DNA of 64,000 bases, taken from positions 1-64,000 of the forward strand of contig NZ_FCOG02000035.1 of the NCBI RefSeq assembly GCF_001544975.2, written 5' to 3'. The stretch is from Caballeronia arationis (GTDB lineage Bacteria; Pseudomonadota; Gammaproteobacteria; Burkholderiales; Burkholderiaceae). Shown here in pieces: positions 16,475 to 26,181 of this stretch. Below the pieces are notes generated by a model that saw only the letters and a list, made by a program, of their open reading frames with translations, did not search any database and was not told where the DNA came from. A program made the translations under genes and the position numbers. How positions within the stretch are numbered: position 1 is the stretch's first letter; each line of letters begins with the position of its first letter.

Positions 16475-17070
16475 CCGAACACACGCCCGCTCGAAGGCTC
16501 GACGAGTTCAAGCCCGACGCGCGCTTCGCGTGGTGCGTGACCGGTTCCGGTCACATGATCGAGGAGTCCATCGACCTGGCGCTGAAACTGCCGGGCGTCG
16601 ATCTCTTCCTGTCGTCGGCGGGCGAGGAAGTGCTGCCGCTCTACGGCTGGCCCGTGCCGAAGCTGCGCGAGCACTTCCGCGTGTTCCGCGACAACAGCGC
16701 GAGCAGCGTGCCCGTCGGAATGCTGTACCAGGGCGACTATCACACCGTCGTGATCGCGCCCGCGACCAGCAACACGGTCGCCAAGTGCGCGCTCGGCATC
16801 TCCGACACGTTGCCGACCAATCTCTACGCGCAGGCCGGCAAGCAGTGCGTGCCGGGCATCGTTTTCGCATGCGATACCGCGCCGAGCGTCATCACGCAGA
16901 GTCCGCACGAGTGGGTCGAGGTGCGGCCGCGCGCGATCGAATTCGAGAATGTCGAGCGGCTCGCCCGCATCGAGCACACGACCGTCGCGCGCTCACTCGA
17001 CGACCTTAAGACGGCGCTCGATCAACGGCTCTCGAACCTCGGGCTCGCATGGAACACATCGTCTTCCTGA
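16471..17070 (+). CDS. DmrB-like flavoprotein (dihydromethanopterin reductase candidate)
   Basis: A 199-aa protein of the HFCD flavoprotein family. It starts inside the stop of the regulator (ATGA). Family features are FAWCVTGSGHMIEES near the N terminus, LSSAGEEVLPLYGW, and VVIAPATSNTVAKCALGISDTLPTN, where the PATSNTVAK region binds FMN. Related proteins reduce dihydromethanopterin to its tetrahydro form in methylotrophs and archaea, which is the likely role here. It overlaps the next gene by 22 bp. Confidence 0.82.
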   Translation: MTEHTPARRLDEFKPDARFAWCVTGSGHMIEESIDLALKLPGVDLFLSSAGEEVLPLYGWPVPKLREHFRVFRDNSASSVPVGMLYQGDYHTVVIAPATSNTVAKCALGISDTLPTNLYAQAGKQCVPGIVFACDTAPSVITQSPHEWVEVRPRAIEFENVERLARIEHTTVARSLDDLKTALDQRLSNLGLAWNTSSS

Positions 17071-18431
17071 CTGGCCGTCTTGCCGAAAAAAGCCTGTATC
17101 AAGTGCTGGAAGGCATGCAGCCGACGCCGTTCTCGTGGGAAGTGCGCGAGATCGGCCTGCAGGTCGCGGGGCTCATGACCGCCGACATGATCCGGCGGCG
17201 CGTCGGCGCGCCTGTCGAGGCGAACCGGATCATCGTGCCCGGCCGTTGCCGCGGCGATCTCGACGCGCTCTCGCAGCACTACGGCGTGCGCGTCGAACGC
17301 GGACCCGAGGAGGTCAAGGACCTGCCACAGTTCTTCGGGCGCGAGAAGCAGCACTTCGACCTCTCGCGCTATGAGACGGAAATTTTCGCGGAGATCGTCG
17401 ATGCGCCGCGGCTCGATCTCGACGGCATCGCGGCACGCGCGCGTGAATATGCGCGGCAAGGCGCGGATGTGATCGACATCGGCTGCCTTCCGGAGACGCC
17501 CTTTCCGCTTCTCGAAGACGCGGTGCGCAGGCTGAAGGACGAGGGTTATCGCGTGAGCGTCGATTCGATGCTCACCGATGAACTCGTGCGCGGCGGCCGC
17601 GCGGGCGCCGATTATCTGATGAGCCTGAACGTCGATACGTTGTGGGTCGCGGACGAAGTGGCATCGACGCCGATACTCGTCGCGCGCGAACCGGGCGATC
17701 CGGCTTCGCTCGACGCGGCCATCGAAGCGATGACGCTGCGCGGCCGTCCGTTTCTCGCCGACCCGATCCTCGATCCGATTCCGTTCGGTCTCGCGGCGTC
17801 GATCGCGCGTTATGTCGCGTTGCGCGAGCGCTATCCGGATGTCGCGATCATGATGGGCATCGGCAATGTCACCGAACTGACCGAGGCGGACACGAGCGGC
17901 ATCAACGCGGTGCTGCTCGGGATGGCGGCGGAGTTGCGCGTCGCGGCAGTGCTGACGACGTCGGTCAGCCTGCACGCGCGGCGCGCAGTGCGCGAGGCCG
18001 ACGTCGCGAGACGCGTGATGCACGCGGCCCGCGAAGCGCAGGTGCTGCCGAAGGGAATCTCGGGCGATCTGTCGGCGCTGCATGCGAAGCGGCCGTTTCC
18101 CTATAGCGCTGCCGAAATCGACGCGCTGGCGCGGGAAGTGCGCGATCCGAACTTCCGCGTGCAAGTGGCCGACGATGGCATTCACGTCTATAACCGCGAC
18201 GGTCACCAGACAGCGGCCGATCCTTTCGCGCTTTATCCATCGTTGAAAGTGGAGAGTGACGGCGGGCACGCGTTCTACATGGGCGTGCAACTCGCGCGCG
18301 CGGAGATTGCCTGGCAATTGGGAAAGCGCTTCGATCAGGATCAGCCGCTCGACTGGGGTTGCGAGGTGGATCGCGTCGAGGAGGATCTGATGGCGTGGCA
18401 CGCGCCGGGGGCAACGAAGAAAAAAAGTTGA
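17049..18431 (+). CDS. Dihydropteroate synthase-like protein (DUF6513 type)
   Basis: A 460-aa protein with a unique N-terminal domain (residues 1-130) and a TIM-barrel pterin-binding domain. Pterin-barrel cues are GADVIDIGCLP, RVSVDSMLTDELVRGGRAGADYLMSLN and IMMGIGNVTELTEADTSG. The family occurs with H4MPT genes in methanogens and methylotrophs and is thought to act in cofactor synthesis in place of folate-type dihydropteroate synthase. It is the last gene of the rightward run and ends 17 bp before a terminator hairpin. Confidence 0.85.
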   Translation: MEHIVFLTGRLAEKSLYQVLEGMQPTPFSWEVREIGLQVAGLMTADMIRRRVGAPVEANRIIVPGRCRGDLDALSQHYGVRVERGPEEVKDLPQFFGREKQHFDLSRYETEIFAEIVDAPRLDLDGIAARAREYARQGADVIDIGCLPETPFPLLEDAVRRLKDEGYRVSVDSMLTDELVRGGRAGADYLMSLNVDTLWVADEVASTPILVAREPGDPASLDAAIEAMTLRGRPFLADPILDPIPFGLAASIARYVALRERYPDVAIMMGIGNVTELTEADTSGINAVLLGMAAELRVAAVLTTSVSLHARRAVREADVARRVMHAAREAQVLPKGISGDLSALHAKRPFPYSAAEIDALAREVRDPNFRVQVADDGIHVYNRDGHQTAADPFALYPSLKVESDGGHAFYMGVQLARAEIAWQLGKRFDQDQPLDWGCEVDRVEEDLMAWHAPGATKKKS

Positions 18432-18447
18432 GCGCTCGAAGTGAAAA

Positions 18448-18479
18448 AGCCCCTTGCGGACTTTCGTCCGCGAGGGGCT
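18448..18479. terminator. Bidirectional terminator between the C1 operon and the adhesin gene
   Basis: Stem AGCCCCTTGCGGAC / GTCCGCGAGGGGCT (14 bp, one G-T wobble) with a TTTC loop. On the minus strand it is followed by five T residues, so it is a strong end for the leftward adhesin gene. In the plus direction the tail is only mildly T-rich. Confidence 0.8.
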
Positions 18480-18531
18480 GTCTGCTTTCAGTGCCGCGAA
18501 GCTTGCGCTCCGCGCCACAATCGCCGGGCGA

Positions 18532-21500
18532 TTACCAGTGGAGGCCTGCGCCAGCCGTCACGCTGTAGTCGCCGTGACCATTGGTAGAACCGGTTACCTT
18601 GACGGCGATCCGGCCGCTCTCCGACAGCGCCGAGACGCCCATCGCCATCGCGAATTGCCCGTGGTACGTGCTGCCCGCGACCGCCATCATGCCGCGACCC
18701 GGCAGCGTCGCCTGCGGCAAGCCGGCGATCGGTATTGCCGCTGCAGTTCCCGCGTAGCTGTCACGCTTCGCCTCATTAAAGCGGGCATCCGTGTAGGCGT
18801 TCGCCGTCGCGACACCACCCGCCACCGCGCCCTGCATCTGCGAGAGGTTGACCGCGTCGTTGGCCTGCGTGCCTGCAGCGACGTTCGTGATCTGACGTTC
18901 GCTGCCAACCGAACCGACCGAGACCGAATTGTCGCGGTCCGTGGTCGAATTCGCACCGATCGCGACCGCGTTCTCGTGGCTCGCCGTTGCGCCCGTGCCG
19001 ATAGCCGTGCTGTTGTTCGCACTGGCCGTCGCGTTCGCACCGAGCGCCGCGCTGTTTTCGCCCGACGCCGACGTGTTCGCGCCCACAGCTACCGCATGGG
19101 TGCCGGATGCCTGTGCCGCTTCACCGGCCGTGGCGCCGGCCGCCGCTACAACACTCCCAGTCTGCGCCGCGTTCGCGACGCTGCTCTCGATCTGGCTTTG
19201 CAGGCTGTACAACTGCGAACCGTTGACGGCTTCCGTGCTGTCGGCCGAGATCGTGCCGTTGGCGACATTGGCGATCGTCACCGGCGTGCGCGTCGAGTCG
19301 GTGCCGCCGAGCGTGACCTTGGCCTGCGAGGCGTCGTCGTACTTGATCGAGTTGTTGTCGCTTTGAGCAACCGCGGCGCTCAGGCCGTCAACCTTCGAGG
19401 AGACGCTTTTCAACTGCGCGACGTTCACCGCGTCCTGATCGGCGGAGCCAGCGGCGACGCCGGTGATCTGGCGATTGCCGACGTTCACCTCACCCGCCGA
19501 CGATTGCGGCGCTGAGAGGCCGAATGCAGCGTAGTTCACCTGTGCGCCGACAGTCGTCGCCGAACCTGCTCCCAGCGCAACGCTGTTTGCAAAGGTTGCC
19601 TGCGCATTGCGACCGAGTGCCAGGGCGTCGTTCGCTGAAGCCGTCGCGGAGTAACCGATAGCCGTCGATCCGACGCCTTGAGCATGCGCATCGTCGGGAG
19701 AAAGGCCGTTGTCGTTGGTCCGCGAGTACGTCACGCCGCCGCCGTTGTCCGCAACGTAGGCGTCGCTCGTGTTGCCTGCGAGCGCGAACAGCTGGGCTCC
19801 GTTGACTGCATCGGTGCTGTCGGCTGCGAGGCGACCCGCCTTCACGTTCGTGATGAGCGTACCGTTCGTGCCTTTCAGCGTGATGACGTCTTTGCTGGAG
19901 CCGGCGTCGTACGTGAGCGCATCGAGTGCATTGCCGTTCGCATCGACAACGCCCGCGGCTTTCAACTGGGCGAGGTTCACTGCGTCCGTGTCGTCGGTTG
20001 CGGCGGCAACGTTCTTGAGCTGCGTGCCATTTGCGCCACCGAAGGTTACCGTCGAGCGGTTCGAGCTTGCATCGTAAGTCACGCCGGACAAGGCGTTGCC
20101 GTTTGCATCGACCAGACCCGAAGCCTTCAACTGGCCGACGTTGGCCGCATCGGTGTCTGCCACGCCCGCTTTCACGTTCGAGATGATCGTGCCGCTCGTG
20201 CCTGCCAGTGTGATCGTGTCCTTCGATGCGCTGGCGTACTTCACGGCGGCGGTGTCGAGTGCGGTCAGTTGCGACTGCGCGGTTGCGATGTCCGTCGTGT
20301 TGGTCGTCACGCGCGTGTCCAGACCTGCGATCGCCGTCGTGTTCGCCGATACGTTCGCGTTAGTCGCGTTCAGTTGATCGCCGGTGACTGCATCGGTGCT
20401 GCCCGCGGCGATCGAACCGGCCTTCAGGTTCGTCAACGTTGTGCCTGCCGTACCGGCCAGCGTGATCGTGTCCTTCGCGCTCGTGTCATACGTCACACTC
20501 GACACCGTATTACCGCTTGCGTCCACCAATCCGGCCGCTTTCAACTGACCCACGTTGGCCGCATCGGTGTCTGCTACACCTGCTTTCACGTTCGAGATGA
20601 TCGTGCCGCTCGTACCGGCCAGCGTGATCGTGTCCTTCGACGCGCCGTCGTACTTCACGGCTGCGGCATCCAATGCGTTCAACTGCGACTGAGCAGTTGC
20701 GATGTCGGTCGTGTTGGTCGTCACACGCGTGTCCAGACCCGCTATCGCCGTAGTGTTCGCCGTGACGTTCGTGTTGGTCGTGTTCAGTTGATCGCCCGTT
20801 ACCGCGTCCGTGCTGGCCGCCGCGATCGAACCCGCCTTCAGGTTGGTCAGCGTTGTGCCCGCCGTACCGGCCAGCGTGATCGTGTCCTTCGATGCGCTGT
20901 CGTACTTCACGGCTGCAGTATCCAGTGCGTTCAGTTGCGACTGAGCAGCTGCGATGTCGATCGTGTTGGTCGTCACACGCGTGTCCAGACCCGCGATCGC
21001 CGTCGTGTTTGCCGTCACGTTCGTGTTGGTCGTGTTCTACTGATCGCCGGTCACCGCTTCGGTGCTGCCCGCTGTGAGCGCTCCAGGTGCCACGCCCACA
21101 ATCTTGTTCGCCGCGCCCGTCGTCCCCGGTCCGCTGAAGAGGCTCAAGCCGCCGTGGATGTACGCCGCCGGACTTCCCGCAGCCACCCCCGTCCCGAACA
21201 CCTCGAGTCCGCCGTTTATAAGCGCACCGTTTGCATTCGAGATGAAATTCAGGCCGCTCCAAGACCTGCAGCCGAAGCCGTGCCAGCGCCCAGCGCGGAG
21301 GCGCATGAGGCCGTTCCCGATACCGTCGCCGCGCCGCCCGGATCATTGAGCGCGAGACACGCAAGGTCTATACCGTCGTTGAAGTACGCCGAGGTGGTGG
21401 CCGATGCGCCTTGCGGCATCATCAGTGAGCCCATCCCGGCCGCCGTCGCCAGGATCGTCGTCGCCAACACACCCTTCGACAACGCCTTGCGCCCGCTTCC

Positions 21501-21584
21501 CTTCGTCCTGCCCTTCGCCAGTTCCGAAGCGACGGCCCACGTGCGCGTCGCCTGATTCTAAACGGTTTTGTGAATCTTGTTCAT
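18532..21584 (-). pseudogene. Trimeric autotransporter adhesin (YadA-like), broken three times
   Basis: Starting at the ATG at 21584, the first residues MNKIHKTV-(stop)-NQATRTWAVASELAKG match the extended signal peptide region of trimeric autotransporters. The ninth codon, normally Trp (TGG), is TAG (21560-21558). The frame continues to a stop near 21249; the homologous sequence then resumes in another frame (GLNFISNANGALINGG), which indicates one missing base near 21250-21265. A second TAG at 21039-21037 replaces the Leu in the recurring ATGDQLN block. The remaining 828 codons (21018 to 18532) are intact. They include stalk repeats such as TTAIAGLDTRV, head-like runs (VAVGANTSASGENSAALG) and a C-terminal YadA anchor ending in Trp. 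The intact gene would have made a surface adhesin of about 1000 aa. It could also be an error-prone assembly region. Confidence 0.88.
20171..20998 (-). repeat. Two tandem 414-bp repeats inside the adhesin gene
   Basis: The segment starting TTCACGTTCG at 20171 recurs at 20585, a period of 414 bp (138 codons), and the copies are nearly identical. Each encodes the SKDTITLAGT, TNLKAGSI and TTAIAGLDTRV stalk modules. A partial third copy reaches towards 21050. Such repeats change copy number easily. Confidence 0.75.
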
Positions 21585-22128
21585 TCCAATGATGTTGGCG
21601 CTTGACGAAGCGGCACGCGTTACGCAAAAACGGGCAGCGCCTTGATGGCGCGCCTCGCTGGGTCACGCGAGTTCGTCAGAGTTGAGAAAAGCTTCGATGG
21701 ACAGCGAGTAGCTCACTGCCCGACGCACAGATGATTGGGATGCCGTGCCTTTTTCGATAGCACGCGCATTTCAACGCACGCCGGCGATGCGCCACACAGG
21801 AAGCTTCTCAAACAGAACTTGGGACAAGAATTTCTAGGAACAGGCCTAAGCGCTATTGCGGACCAGAAATTTACCGATCTATTTTCTTTGTGTCGTAGCG
21901 ATCGGGATCTGTGCTAGCGCTTCTGTTCGAGGAAGTAGAAACGAGAAAGATGCCGTTGCGGCGAATATCCGCGTGCGGCCGAGTTCAGTCGATGCAAAAG
22001 ATCGGTTAGTCCGCCGGTGCACGGTCGGAGCAAGAAAATGGCGGCGCGAATCGGCCCCCAGCATGAGCGCGCCCCGCAGCCCGCTCGTCCGACGCGGGCC
22101 GCGTTCGTTCAGTACCGTCACGTGCCGC
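21585..22128. other. Gap upstream of the adhesin remnant
   Basis: 544 bp between the adhesin start and the end of cbbA. Short open frames exist on both strands, but none has a ribosome site or recognisable product. A GC-rich imperfect hairpin CCCGC-tcgtccgac-GCGGG near 22079-22097 lies just beyond cbbA and may end that operon. Composition around 21830-21960 is lower in GC than the flanks. Confidence 0.5.
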
Positions 22129-23166
22129 TCACTGATACCTCCGCGCCATCGCTTCCAGCGGCATCGGCTTGATGCGCTCAGCCTGCCCCGCGCAGCCGAA
22201 CGCCTCGAACCGCTCCTTGCACAAATCGCGCGCCGCCGCGGTCGCCGCCTTCAGCGCGTGTCGCGGATCGAACTCCGAGCGCGCCGACGCCAGCGCCCGC
22301 CGCATCGCGCCATTCATTGCGAGCCGGATGTCGGTATCGATGTTCACCTTGCGCACGCCGTGCCTGATGCCGCGTTGAATCTCCTCGACCGGCACGCCGT
22401 ATGTCTCCGAAAGCTCGCCGCCGAATTCGCGGATCGTCGCGAGCCATTCCTGCGGCACCGACGACGATCCATGCATCACGAGATGCGTGTTCGGAATGCG
22501 CTCGTGTATCGCGACGATGCGGTCGATCGCGAGAATGTCGCCGGTCGGCTGACGGCTGAACTTGTACGCGCCGTGCGAAGTGCCAATCGCGATCGCGAGC
22601 GCATCGACCCCGGTTGCCTCCACGAACGCCTGCGCCTGTTCGGGATCGGTCAGGAGTTCGTCGCGGGAGAGCTTGCCTTCCGCGCCGACGCCGTCCTCCT
22701 CACCCGCCGTACCCGTTTCGAGCGACCCGAGACAACCCAGCTCGCCCTCCACCGACACGCCCACCGAATGCGCCGCCTCCACGACGCGGCGGCTCACCTC
22801 GACGTTGTAGTCGTACGCGGCGGGCGTCTTCTGGTCGGGCATGAGCGACCCGTCCATCATCACCGAGGTGAAGCCCGAGCGGATCGCCTGCTGGCACACC
22901 GAAGGACTCGCGCCATGATCCTGATGCAGCACGACGGGCAAGTCCGGATGCGCTTCGATGGCCGCGAGCACGAGATGCCGCAGATACGGCTCGCCCGCGT
23001 ACTTGCGCGCGCCCGCCGACGCCTGCAGGATGACCGGGCTCTTCGTGGCTTCCGCGGCCTGCATGATGGCCTGCACCTGCTCCATGTTGTTGACGTTGAA
23101 CGCGGGCACGCCGTAGCCGTGCTCGGCCGCATGATCCAGCAGTTGACGCAGGGCGATGAAGGCCAT
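22129..23166 (-). CDS. cbbA: Fructose-bisphosphate aldolase class II
   Basis: A 345-aa zinc-dependent aldolase for fructose and sedoheptulose bisphosphate formation in the Calvin cycle. The start at 23166 overlaps the cbbT stop by one base (TGATG). The class II motifs are VVLHQDHGAS (zinc His), GFTSVMMDGS, VEGELGCLGS, KLSRDELLTDPEQA, ALAIAIGTSHGAYKF and HGSSSVPQEW. It is the last gene of the cbb operon. Confidence 0.93.
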   Translation of the reverse strand: MAFIALRQLLDHAAEHGYGVPAFNVNNMEQVQAIMQAAEATKSPVILQASAGARKYAGEPYLRHLVLAAIEAHPDLPVVLHQDHGASPSVCQQAIRSGFTSVMMDGSLMPDQKTPAAYDYNVEVSRRVVEAAHSVGVSVEGELGCLGSLETGTAGEEDGVGAEGKLSRDELLTDPEQAQAFVEATGVDALAIAIGTSHGAYKFSRQPTGDILAIDRIVAIHERIPNTHLVMHGSSSVPQEWLATIREFGGELSETYGVPVEEIQRGIRHGVRKVNIDTDIRLAMNGAMRRALASARSEFDPRHALKAATAAARDLCKERFEAFGCAGQAERIKPMPLEAMARRYQ

Positions 23167-25229
23167 CACAGGCTCCTTGAAGACGTTACGACACGCTGCA
23201 CTTCCTCCACGACAGCGCCGATGGTCAGCCCGAAGTGCTCGAAGAGCGCGGAGGCGGGCGCGGACTCGCCGAAGGTATCGATGCCGACGACACCCCCTTC
23301 CAGCCCCACGTATTGCCGCCAGAACGCACTGACGCCTGCCTCCACCGCAACGCGTGGCACCCCCGGCGGCAGCACCCGTTCCCGCCATGCGAGCGCCTGC
23401 CGGTCGAAGACGTTGGTCGACGGCATCGAGACGACGCGCGCGAGGATGCCCGCTTCGCGCAGCGGCTCGATGGCGCCGAGCGCGAGCGCCACTTCGGAAC
23501 CGGTCGCGATCAGCACGACGCACCTGTCGATCGGACCCGACGCGTCCGGCCAGTCGCGCAGCACATAGCCGCCGCGTTCGATCGCATCGACCTGCTGATC
23601 GCTGCGCGCGACGAACGGCAGGTTCTGACGGCTCAGCAGCAGGCACGACGGCCGGTCGCGATCCACTGCGCTGACCCACGCTTGCGCCGTCTCGACCGTG
23701 TCGCACGGACGCCAGACATCGAGGCCGGGAATCAGCCGGAGCGTAGCGGCATGCTCGATGGACTGATGCGTCGGACCGTCTTCGCCGAGGCCGATCGAAT
23801 CGTGCGTGAAGACAAAGACGGTACGCGTCTTCATCAACGCCGCCATGCGCAGCGCGTTGCGCGAATAGTCGGAGAAGGTGAGGAACGTGCCGCCGAACGG
23901 CAGGTAACCGCGATGCAGCGCGACGCCGTTGAGCACCGCGCTCATGCCGAACTCGCGCACGCCGAAGTGGATATAGTTGCCGCGCGGGCCTGCTTCGTCG
24001 GGCTTGACGGAGACCGCATCCTTCCAGCGCGTGAGGTTCGAGCCCGTCAGATCCGCCGACCCGCCGAGCAGTTCGGGCAACGCGCGCGCGAGTCCTTCGA
24101 TCGTGTTCTGCGATGCCTTGCGTGTCGCGATGGACTGCGCCTCACGGTTTGCGTCGCCGACCAGCGCGAGCGCGGCTTCGCGCCAGTGGGCCGGCAACGC
24201 GCCGCGCGCGCGCCGTTCGAACTCGGCGGCTTCCTCGGGATAGTGCGCACGGTACGTATCGAAGCGCTGTGTCCAGTCGGCTTCGGCTGCTGCGCCTTTC
24301 TCGCGCGCGTCCCACGAATGCCGTATCGATGAAGGTATGTCGAACGGCGCATGCGGCCAGTCCAGCGCCTCGCGTGTCGCTGCGGCCTCCTTTGCGCCGA
24401 GCGGCGCGCCATGCACATCGTGGGTTCCCGCCATCGACGGCGCACCCTTGCCGATCACGGTCTTGCAGCAGATGAGCGTCGGTTTCCGAGATGTGCGCGC
24501 CTCACGTAACGCGCGATCGATGGCGTCGGCATCGTGACCGTCGACGTCGCGCAGTACGTTCCATCCGTATGCCGCGAAGCGCGCGGGCGTGTCGTCGGCG
24601 AACCATTGCGCGACGTGGCCGTCGATCGAGATGCCGTTGTCATCGTAGAGCACGGCGAGCTTGCCGAGCCCGAGCGTGCCCGCAAGCGACGCCGCTTCGT
24701 GCGAGATGCCCTCCATCAGGCAGCCATCGCCGACGAACGCATAGGTCCGGTGATCGACGATCTCATGGCCCGGCCGGTTGAACTCGCGTGCGAAGAGCGC
24801 CTCGGCGAGCGCCATGCCGACCGCATTCGCGAAGCCCTGTCCGAGCGGCCCTGTGGTCGTCTCGACGCCAGGCGTCACGCCCACTTCAGGATGCCCCGGC
24901 GTCTTGCTGTGCAACTGGCGAAAGCGCTTCAGTTCGTCGATGGAGAGGTCATAGCCCGTCAGATGCAACAGGCCGTAGAGCAGCATCGACCCATGCCCGT
25001 TCGACAACACGAAACGGTCGCGATCGGCCCAGTCAGGGTTCTGCGGATTGTGTTTCAGATGCCGGTCCCACAGCGCGACCGCGATCTCGGCCATGCCCAT
25101 CGGCATGCCGGGATGCCCGGAGTTCGCCTGCTGGACCGCATCGACGGCGAGCATGCGCAGCGCGTTCGCCATCGATCGCGTATCAGCGCGCGTCTCTGGC
25201 CTGTCGAGTGTTTCAGCCACGGCATTCAT
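23166..25229 (-). CDS. cbbT: Transketolase
   Basis: A 687-aa thiamine-diphosphate enzyme that rearranges sugar phosphates to regenerate ribulose bisphosphate. The start is the ATG at 25229 (MNAVAETLDRPETRAD); similarity begins at NALRMLAVDAVQQANSGHPG. The ThDP motif GDGCLMEGISHEA...LYDDNGISIDG and the C-terminal-half motif THDSIGLGEDGPTHQ are intact. It is translationally coupled to cbbA and lies 35 bp after cbbP. Confidence 0.95.
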   Translation of the reverse strand: MNAVAETLDRPETRADTRSMANALRMLAVDAVQQANSGHPGMPMGMAEIAVALWDRHLKHNPQNPDWADRDRFVLSNGHGSMLLYGLLHLTGYDLSIDELKRFRQLHSKTPGHPEVGVTPGVETTTGPLGQGFANAVGMALAEALFAREFNRPGHEIVDHRTYAFVGDGCLMEGISHEAASLAGTLGLGKLAVLYDDNGISIDGHVAQWFADDTPARFAAYGWNVLRDVDGHDADAIDRALREARTSRKPTLICCKTVIGKGAPSMAGTHDVHGAPLGAKEAAATREALDWPHAPFDIPSSIRHSWDAREKGAAAEADWTQRFDTYRAHYPEEAAEFERRARGALPAHWREAALALVGDANREAQSIATRKASQNTIEGLARALPELLGGSADLTGSNLTRWKDAVSVKPDEAGPRGNYIHFGVREFGMSAVLNGVALHRGYLPFGGTFLTFSDYSRNALRMAALMKTRTVFVFTHDSIGLGEDGPTHQSIEHAATLRLIPGLDVWRPCDTVETAQAWVSAVDRDRPSCLLLSRQNLPFVARSDQQVDAIERGGYVLRDWPDASGPIDRCVVLIATGSEVALALGAIEPLREAGILARVVSMPSTNVFDRQALAWRERVLPPGVPRVAVEAGVSAFWRQYVGLEGGVVGIDTFGESAPASALFEHFGLTIGAVVEEVQRVVTSSRSL

Positions 25230-25264
25230 GGATGCCTCCTTGTCTACGAGTCGAAGAAATCGGT

Positions 25265-26137
25265 TCAGGCGCGCGCGCAGCGGTCGCGCAACTGCAGGAT
25301 CATCGGTGTGAAGATGAGCTGCATCGCGAGTCCCATCTTGCCGCCCGGCACGACGATCACGTTCGGCCGCGACATGAACGAGTCGTGCAGCATGGTGAGG
25401 AGATACGGGAAGTCGATGCCCTTCGGCCGCGTGAAGCGGATCACGACGAAGCTCTCGTCCGGCTGCGGAATCTCGCGTGCGGTGAACGGATTCGAGGTAT
25501 CCACGGTGGGCACGCGCTGGAAGTTCACATGCGTGCGCGAGAACTGCGGACAGATGTAGTTCACGTAGTCGGGCATGCGGCGCAGGATCGTATCGACGAC
25601 CGCTTCGTGCGAATAGCCGCGCATCGTCTGATCGCGATGCAGCTTCTGGATCCATTCGAGATTGATGATCGGCACCACGCCCACGAGCAAGTCGGCGTGA
25701 CGCGCGACATCGACCTTCTCGGTGACGGCCGCGCCGTGCAGGCCTTCATAGAACATGAGGTCTGTGCCCTGCGCGATGTCTTCCCACGACGTGAAGGTGC
25801 CTGCGTCCTGTTTGAAATGCGCGGCTTCGGCGTCGTCGTGGATATAGCGCCGCAACTTGCCGGTTCCGCTCTCGCCGTAGCTCGCGAACAGTTGCTCCAG
25901 TTCTTCGAGCAGGTTCGCCTCCGGCCCGAAGTGGCTGAAGTTGATGAGGCCGTCGCGCTCGCTCTGCTTCATCGCCTCGCGCATGCCAAGGCGGTCGTAA
26001 CGATGGAACGCATCGCCTTCGACGATTTGCGCGTTGATGCGCTCGCGCCTGAAGATGTGCGTGAAGCTTTTCATGACCGTGGTCGTGCCGGCGCCGCTGG
26101 AGCCGGTCACCGCGATGATCGGATGCTTGACTGACAT
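25265..26137 (-). CDS. cbbP: Phosphoribulokinase (class I)
   Basis: A 290-aa kinase that makes ribulose-1,5-bisphosphate, the dedicated Calvin-cycle step. The Walker A loop GSSGAGTTT is at residues 12-20, followed by EGDAFHRYDR. Length and sequence (FSHFGPEANLLEELE, YIHDDAEAAHF, FYEGLHG) fit the class I bacterial octameric form. It sits between cbbF and cbbT. Confidence 0.96.
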   Translation of the reverse strand: MSVKHPIIAVTGSSGAGTTTVMKSFTHIFRRERINAQIVEGDAFHRYDRLGMREAMKQSERDGLINFSHFGPEANLLEELEQLFASYGESGTGKLRRYIHDDAEAAHFKQDAGTFTSWEDIAQGTDLMFYEGLHGAAVTEKVDVARHADLLVGVVPIINLEWIQKLHRDQTMRGYSHEAVVDTILRRMPDYVNYICPQFSRTHVNFQRVPTVDTSNPFTAREIPQPDESFVVIRFTRPKGIDFPYLLTMLHDSFMSRPNVIVVPGGKMGLAMQLIFTPMILQLRDRCARA

Positions 26138-26181
26138 GCGCTTGTCTCCCTATTTAATGGTTCATCTGCGCGTATGCAGTC

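Noticed and set aside
18532..21018. Adhesin as an intact shorter gene starting at 21018
   Set aside because: There is no signal sequence; the ESPR-type start lies at 21584 and the homologous region continues upstream of the amber codon.
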